From the NCBI GenBank assembly GCA_021819205.1, contig JAKARV010000005.1, positions 1 to 64,000 on the forward strand: a stretch of 64,000 bases of DNA, written 5' to 3'. The position numbers were made by a program, and so were the translations under genes. This stretch comes from Actinomycetes bacterium. GTDB lineage: Bacteria > Actinomycetota > Acidimicrobiia > Acidimicrobiales > Acidimicrobiaceae. Positions within the stretch are counted from its first letter, which is position 1. Every line of letters starts with the position of its first letter. Of this stretch, positions 60,511 to 64,000 are shown in pieces. The notes under the pieces were generated by a model that worked only from the letters and a program-made list of their open reading frames with translations, searched no databases and had not been told where the DNA came from.

Positions 60511-60902
60511 ATTCCCAGTATCTCCCGGAGCCGGTCGCGCTCCTTTTCTTGAGTTTTTGCAAGTGAGGAGTATGCCGATAGCGCCGCATAGACCCAATCT
60601 CCGAGGCTGACGTCGGAGCTCTTCAGGCGCACTCCTGCCACGACGTGATCCACCCGTGCCGACTTCACTTCGCCATGACGATCGCGTATGAGAACCAGTT
60701 CTATCTCGCCGACTCCGATCAGGACGGTTGTCGAACCCCGCCGCGACTCCCGCCGCACCCGATCGCCAAAAAGATCGATCACCCGCTCTAAGCCGACTTG
60801 GCCCAGAGCGGCGGTCTCCGCTGCGACTGCAAAAAGTTCCGACGACTCCACCGGCACTACCACCTTCAGCTTAAGACGCCAGTTCCAATGATCGGTGGCC
60901 AT
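60507..60902 (-). CDS. Conserved-looking protein of unknown function upstream of rodA
   Basis: 131 aa. I do not recognise it. The middle is a beta-rich segment (STTVLIGVGEIELVLIRDRHGEV) and the C-terminus is a charged helix (TQEKERDRLREILGI). No membrane segment or catalytic motif. It is translationally coupled to rodA and divergent from the PspA gene, 84 bases away, so a role in cell-envelope work is possible. The ATG lacks a good ribosome-binding site. Confidence 0.65.
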   Translation of the reverse strand: MATDHWNWRLKLKVVVPVESSELFAVAAETAALGQVGLERVIDLFGDRVRRESRRGSTTVLIGVGEIELVLIRDRHGEVKSARVDHVVAGVRLKSSDVSLGDWVYAALSAYSSLAKTQEKERDRLREILGI

Positions 60903-60986
60903 CTGCTACCATTGACATCTAGAGTAGTGGGAGTGCAGGCAGCCGGTACGGGGCTGGACCTTGGTCAAGCGTTAGGAGTGTGGGTG

Positions 60987-62102
60987 ATGGGAGTATTCAA
61001 ACGGGTCTCTCAGGTATTCCAGCAGAAGTCAAATGCGCTACTCAACAAGGTCGAAGATCCCACCCAGGCGCTAGATCTTTCTTACGAGAAGATGCTGGAG
61101 AATCTTCAGCAGGTTCGGAAATCAATAGCGGATGTTCTTACCTCTCAAAAGCGCTTGGAGGCGCAGCGTGCGCAGCTCAAAGCGCAGTACGACAAGCTTC
61201 AGGGGCAGGCTCGGCAGGCACTGCAGCAAGGGCAGGAGGATGTAGCCAAGATGGCACTGTCGCGGGCTAGCGTCATCCAGCCTCAGATCGACTCCCTGAC
61301 TCCGCAGATCGACCAGCTTGCCCAGCAGGAGTCAGCCCTCGAGGAGACTGGGAGAAAGCTCAACTCCAAGATCGAGGCGTTCCGGGCGCAGCGCGATACC
61401 ATGAAGGCGCAGTACACTGCGGCGAAGGCGTCATCGCAAGCGCTTGAGGGGTTGACTGGCTTGTCCGATCAGATGACGGACGTCAATCTGATGATGGATC
61501 GGGCCAAGGACAAGATCGAGCAGATGCAGTCGCGTGCTGCAGCCGTTGGAGAGCTGGCAGACTCCGGAGTGTTGGATTCCCCGGCTCTTGGAGGGCAGGG
61601 TGACGACATCGAGAAGGCGCTTGCCCAAGGTAATCCGACTACCGACGTCGACCTGCAACTGGCGGCGCTCAAGGCGGAACTGTCCGCGGGTTCCAAAGCC
61701 GAACTGAACGCGGCTTCCGGCCAACCGGCTGAGGTCGTCCAGGCTGCCGCTCCGCTCCAACCCGCGGAGGTCGTGCAGCCGGCTGGGGCGATCAGCGGTG
61801 GCACCATGGTCGTCAGGATTCTTGGGGAGGGGCGTTTCCGGGTGCCGGCATCGATTCGCGGTGCGCTTGAGGGGATGGACTCGGCGCTTGAGTCGGCGCT
61901 CAACAGCGGCGATCAGGCTACCTTCTCCATGCTGGTCGATCAGGTGGCCGCCATGGTTCGGGGGAACGGAACCGAACTCGAGGACACGGCCTCCGTTCAG
62001 GATGACATCATCGTTCCCGCTTCAGACACTACCCTTGAAGAGGCAAAGAAGCTTTTTTACAACGAAGGGGATGCTCCAGCCGACGGTGCGGCGCAGGGCT
62101 GA
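60987..62102 (+). CDS. pspA: PspA/IM30 protein fused to a PspAA domain
   Basis: 371 aa. Residues 1-220 are PspA/IM30: the amphipathic start GVFKRVSQVFQQKSNALLNK, then long coiled-coil helices rich in Gln and Ala. A Pro/Ala-rich linker (about 225-275) follows. Residues 278-360 (TMVVRILGEGRFRVPASIRG to TLEEAKKLF) match the PspAA domain, which is often a separate protein. It should guard membrane integrity under stress. ATG 60987 has TAGGAG at 8 bases; the open frame upstream is not coding. No PspB/C/F homologue is seen. Confidence 0.87.
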   Translation: MGVFKRVSQVFQQKSNALLNKVEDPTQALDLSYEKMLENLQQVRKSIADVLTSQKRLEAQRAQLKAQYDKLQGQARQALQQGQEDVAKMALSRASVIQPQIDSLTPQIDQLAQQESALEETGRKLNSKIEAFRAQRDTMKAQYTAAKASSQALEGLTGLSDQMTDVNLMMDRAKDKIEQMQSRAAAVGELADSGVLDSPALGGQGDDIEKALAQGNPTTDVDLQLAALKAELSAGSKAELNAASGQPAEVVQAAAPLQPAEVVQPAGAISGGTMVVRILGEGRFRVPASIRGALEGMDSALESALNSGDQATFSMLVDQVAAMVRGNGTELEDTASVQDDIIVPASDTTLEEAKKLFYNEGDAPADGAAQG

Positions 62103-62117
62103 ATTCAGCCTACCGCG

Positions 62118-63335
62118 TTACTTCAGCAGCTTTATGACGTCAAACATCGGCAGGTAGAGAGCGATCACCATCGAGCCGACCACGGCGCCGAGTACGACGA
62201 TGAGAAGTGGCTCGAGCAACGAAGCGAGCGACTCCGTCATTGCGGAAACTTCTTGGTGGTAGAAGGCGGCGATCTTCTCCAGCAGGGTGTCGAGCGATCC
62301 CGACTCTTCGCCGATCGCGACCATCTGGGTCACCATCGGTGGAAAGATCGGGTGCCGCCCGAGGCGCCCGGCAATCGCCTCGCCCTGAGAGATGCCGTCT
62401 CGGGTATCGAGAATCGCTTCTTTCAAGATCGAGTTGTTCGCTACCTGGCTGGCGATGTCGAGCGCTGGTACCAGGTTTACTCCGCTCCTGATTAGTGTGG
62501 CCAGAGAGCCGGAAAATCTTGCCAACGCGTACTTGTGAATCAACGTTCCAAAGACGGGGATTCGCAACGACATTCTGTCGAGAATGGCTTTCCCCTTCTT
62601 GCTTCGCCGCATCTTTACGAAACCAAATGCGATGCCGGCGTACAAGAGCAGAAGGACAGGAAAGAACTCTACCGCCAGGTGGGATACTTCGAGCAGGATT
62701 CGTGTGGGGAGCGGAAGCTGTCCTCCGAGCGACGCAAAGATGCTCTTGAAGGTAGGGACGACGAAGATGAGCATCGCCGTGAGGATCACGACTACCAGTA
62801 CCAGCACGGCAATCGGATAGGTTAGCGCTGACTTGATCTTTCGCTGCAACTCCACCCGCTGCTCTAGCGAGTCCGATACCCTGCGGAGAATGACGTCGAG
62901 GGTACCGGATGCTTCTCCGGCTCTTACCATGGCGAGAAAGAGCCGGTCGAAGATTTTTGGGAAAGAAGCCACTGCATCGGACAGAGACGATCCTGCGGCT
63001 ATTTGGGCCCTCATCTCGGTGACGGTTGCCACTAAAGCGGGGTTCTCGCTCTGGCTTTGCAGGATTGCAAGCGCCCTCATCACCGTTATTCCCGCCTCGA
63101 TCATCGTGGAGAATTGCCGAGAAAATACGGCAATCTCGGCGAGCTTGACTTTGCGAGTGAAGGGCAAGCGGATCTGGCGCTTTAACGGCGGTGGCTTTTT
63201 CGATGTCACGGCGACGGGGAGATACCCCAGCTCTCGCAGGTGTTCGAGCACCGCCTGCCGACTCTCGGCTTCCAAGGTCCCGGTCTTTGCCTCGCCGTTC
63301 CGGTCGCGTGCCCGGTACTCAAACGTTTCTAGCAA
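62118..63335 (-). CDS. pilC: Type IV pilus inner-membrane platform protein PilC
   Basis: 405 aa of the type II secretion F/PilC family. It starts with the soluble domain (FEYRARDRNGEAKTGTLEAE), has two repeats of the F domain (AVFSRQFSTMIEAGITVMRAL, then LARFSGSLATLIRSGVNLVPAL, parts) and three main membrane helices, the last at the C-terminus (LLIVVLGAVVGSMVIALYLP). TTG 63335 was chosen for GGAGG 5 bases upstream. It overlaps pilT by 17 bases. Confidence 0.93.
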   Translation of the reverse strand: MLETFEYRARDRNGEAKTGTLEAESRQAVLEHLRELGYLPVAVTSKKPPPLKRQIRLPFTRKVKLAEIAVFSRQFSTMIEAGITVMRALAILQSQSENPALVATVTEMRAQIAAGSSLSDAVASFPKIFDRLFLAMVRAGEASGTLDVILRRVSDSLEQRVELQRKIKSALTYPIAVLVLVVVILTAMLIFVVPTFKSIFASLGGQLPLPTRILLEVSHLAVEFFPVLLLLYAGIAFGFVKMRRSKKGKAILDRMSLRIPVFGTLIHKYALARFSGSLATLIRSGVNLVPALDIASQVANNSILKEAILDTRDGISQGEAIAGRLGRHPIFPPMVTQMVAIGEESGSLDTLLEKIAAFYHQEVSAMTESLASLLEPLLIVVLGAVVGSMVIALYLPMFDVIKLLK

Positions 63336-64000
63336 CTCTGCCTCCTTGAATCGCCTCGAACAGCTCTCGCGGGTTCGAACTTGCCAACAGCGCAGTGTCG
63401 CGGCTGATCTGGCCCTGTTTAAAAAGGTTGAGCAAGTTGGAGTCCATTGTCTGCATTCCATATTGCGAGCCCGACTGCATGGTCGAATACAACTGATGGG
63501 TTTTTGACTCCCTGATGATGTTGCGAACCGCCGGCGTTGCAATCAGCACCTCTGCGGAGGGAACCCGACCCGGCTGGTCGATCCGCGGCAGCAGCTGCTG
63601 GGTCATGACGGCCTGGAGGGAGGACGCCAGCTGAACCCGTATTTGAACCTGCTGGTGGGAGGGGAAGACGTCAATGATTCGGTCTATTGCTTGCGGGGCG
63701 TCCTGGGTGTGCAATGTCGCAAAGACCAAATGTCCAGTCTCGGCAGCGGTAATGGCGGCGGCTATGGTTTCAAAGTCGCGCATCTCCCCTACCATGATCA
63801 CGTCTGGATCTTGCCTGAGCACCTGCCGAAGAGCAATGGCGAAGCCCTTGGTGTCGGAGCCAACTTCGCGCTGGTTTATCACTGATCGCTGATGCGAGTG
63901 GAGAAATTCAATCGGATCCTCGATTGTCACAATGTGGCGACGTTGGCTCCGGTTGATGACGTCGACTACAGAGGCTAGTGTTGTCGACTTCCCGGATCCG
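63319..64000 (-). CDS. pilT: Type IV pilus retraction ATPase PilT (3' part, 5' end outside window)
   Basis: The window holds the last 226 codons. It begins inside Walker A (GSGKSTTLASVVDVI), then the aspartate box TIEDPIEFLH, Walker B DVIMVGEMRD, the His box ATLHTQDAPQAIDRIID and the C-terminal AVMTQQLLPRIDQPGR. This is PilT/PilU-type rather than PilB. It drives pilus retraction. The first part of the gene lies beyond 64000; nothing in the visible part is broken. Confidence 0.93.
   Translation of the reverse strand, partial: GSGKSTTLASVVDVINRSQRRHIVTIEDPIEFLHSHQRSVINQREVGSDTKGFAIALRQVLRQDPDVIMVGEMRDFETIAAAITAAETGHLVFATLHTQDAPQAIDRIIDVFPSHQQVQIRVQLASSLQAVMTQQLLPRIDQPGRVPSAEVLIATPAVRNIIRESKTHQLYSTMQSGSQYGMQTMDSNLLNLFKQGQISRDTALLASSNPRELFEAIQGGRVARNV

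Noticed and set aside
60912-60917. TTGACA as -35 of the pspA promoter
   Set aside because: No acceptable -10 at 16-19 bases in either direction; left unannotated.

Overview
The window is chromosomal DNA of a high-GC actinobacterium. I judge it to be a member of the Acidimicrobiia or a close relative, probably an acidophilic or sulfur-metabolising one; this placement is inference. Three observations support it. The order thrS-HIT-pgsA-acyltransferase-pimA ... pdxS-pdxT-yebC ... ruvC-ruvA-ruvB is the classic actinobacterial arrangement. F420-type, mycothiol-type and phosphatidylinositol-mannoside-type genes occur together. Many starts are GTG or TTG with 1-4 bp stop/start overlaps. No rRNA, tRNA or CRISPR array was seen.

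Layout: 0-8 kb holds a secreted hypothetical protein, an InhA-like enoyl reductase, an F420:NADP oxidoreductase, a MshC-type ligase, ThrS, a HIT protein and a convergent EF-G-like GTPase. 8-16.8 kb holds the PI-mannoside block (pgsA, patA, pimA, and a membrane protein derived from M48 peptidases with a destroyed zinc site), then PLP synthase (pdxST), yebC, a peroxiredoxin and the RuvCAB resolvasome. 16.9-21.7 kb holds a zinc-ribbon/FNR/DUF4031/QueG/PimB operon, a SRPBCC protein and an EamA transporter. 22-25.4 kb holds a lipoprotein, zwf and an aldose epimerase.

25.8-33.1 kb (minus strand) is a six-gene operon for a membrane complex related to formate hydrogenlyase and complex I. All four NiFe-ligating cysteines are absent from its large subunit, so it belongs to the energy-converting-hydrogenase-related (Ehr-like) group. 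33.1-34.7 kb has no convincing gene. 34.7-37.9 kb encodes two overlapping MutS-like ATPases, followed by an MFS transporter. 39.3-40.6 kb is a graveyard of IS3-family fragments. It is followed by a TIGR03084-type protein and a DUF4232 lipoprotein.

42.6-54.7 kb (minus strand) is the most notable part. It is a 15-gene sulfur-oxidation cluster of the sHdr (heterodisulfide-reductase-like) kind: tusA, dsrE, hdrC1, hdrB1, hdrA, hyp, an hdrC2-hdrB2 fusion, etfB, etfA, a membrane ETF:quinone oxidoreductase, a small zinc-finger protein, two lipoate-binding GcvH-like proteins, a second DsrE and a Rieske fusion protein. The likely route is sulfane sulfur passed by TusA/DsrE, oxidised on sHdr with a lipoate-binding carrier, and electrons passed through ETF to the membrane quinone pool. 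A palindrome abutting a -10-like element lies just upstream of tusA.

54.9-58.9 kb is the de novo NAD block (NrtR-like regulator, nadA, nadB, nadC). 58.9-64 kb holds a DUF151 protein, RodA, an unknown protein, a PspA-PspAA fusion, PilC and the 3' part of pilT, which runs off the window.
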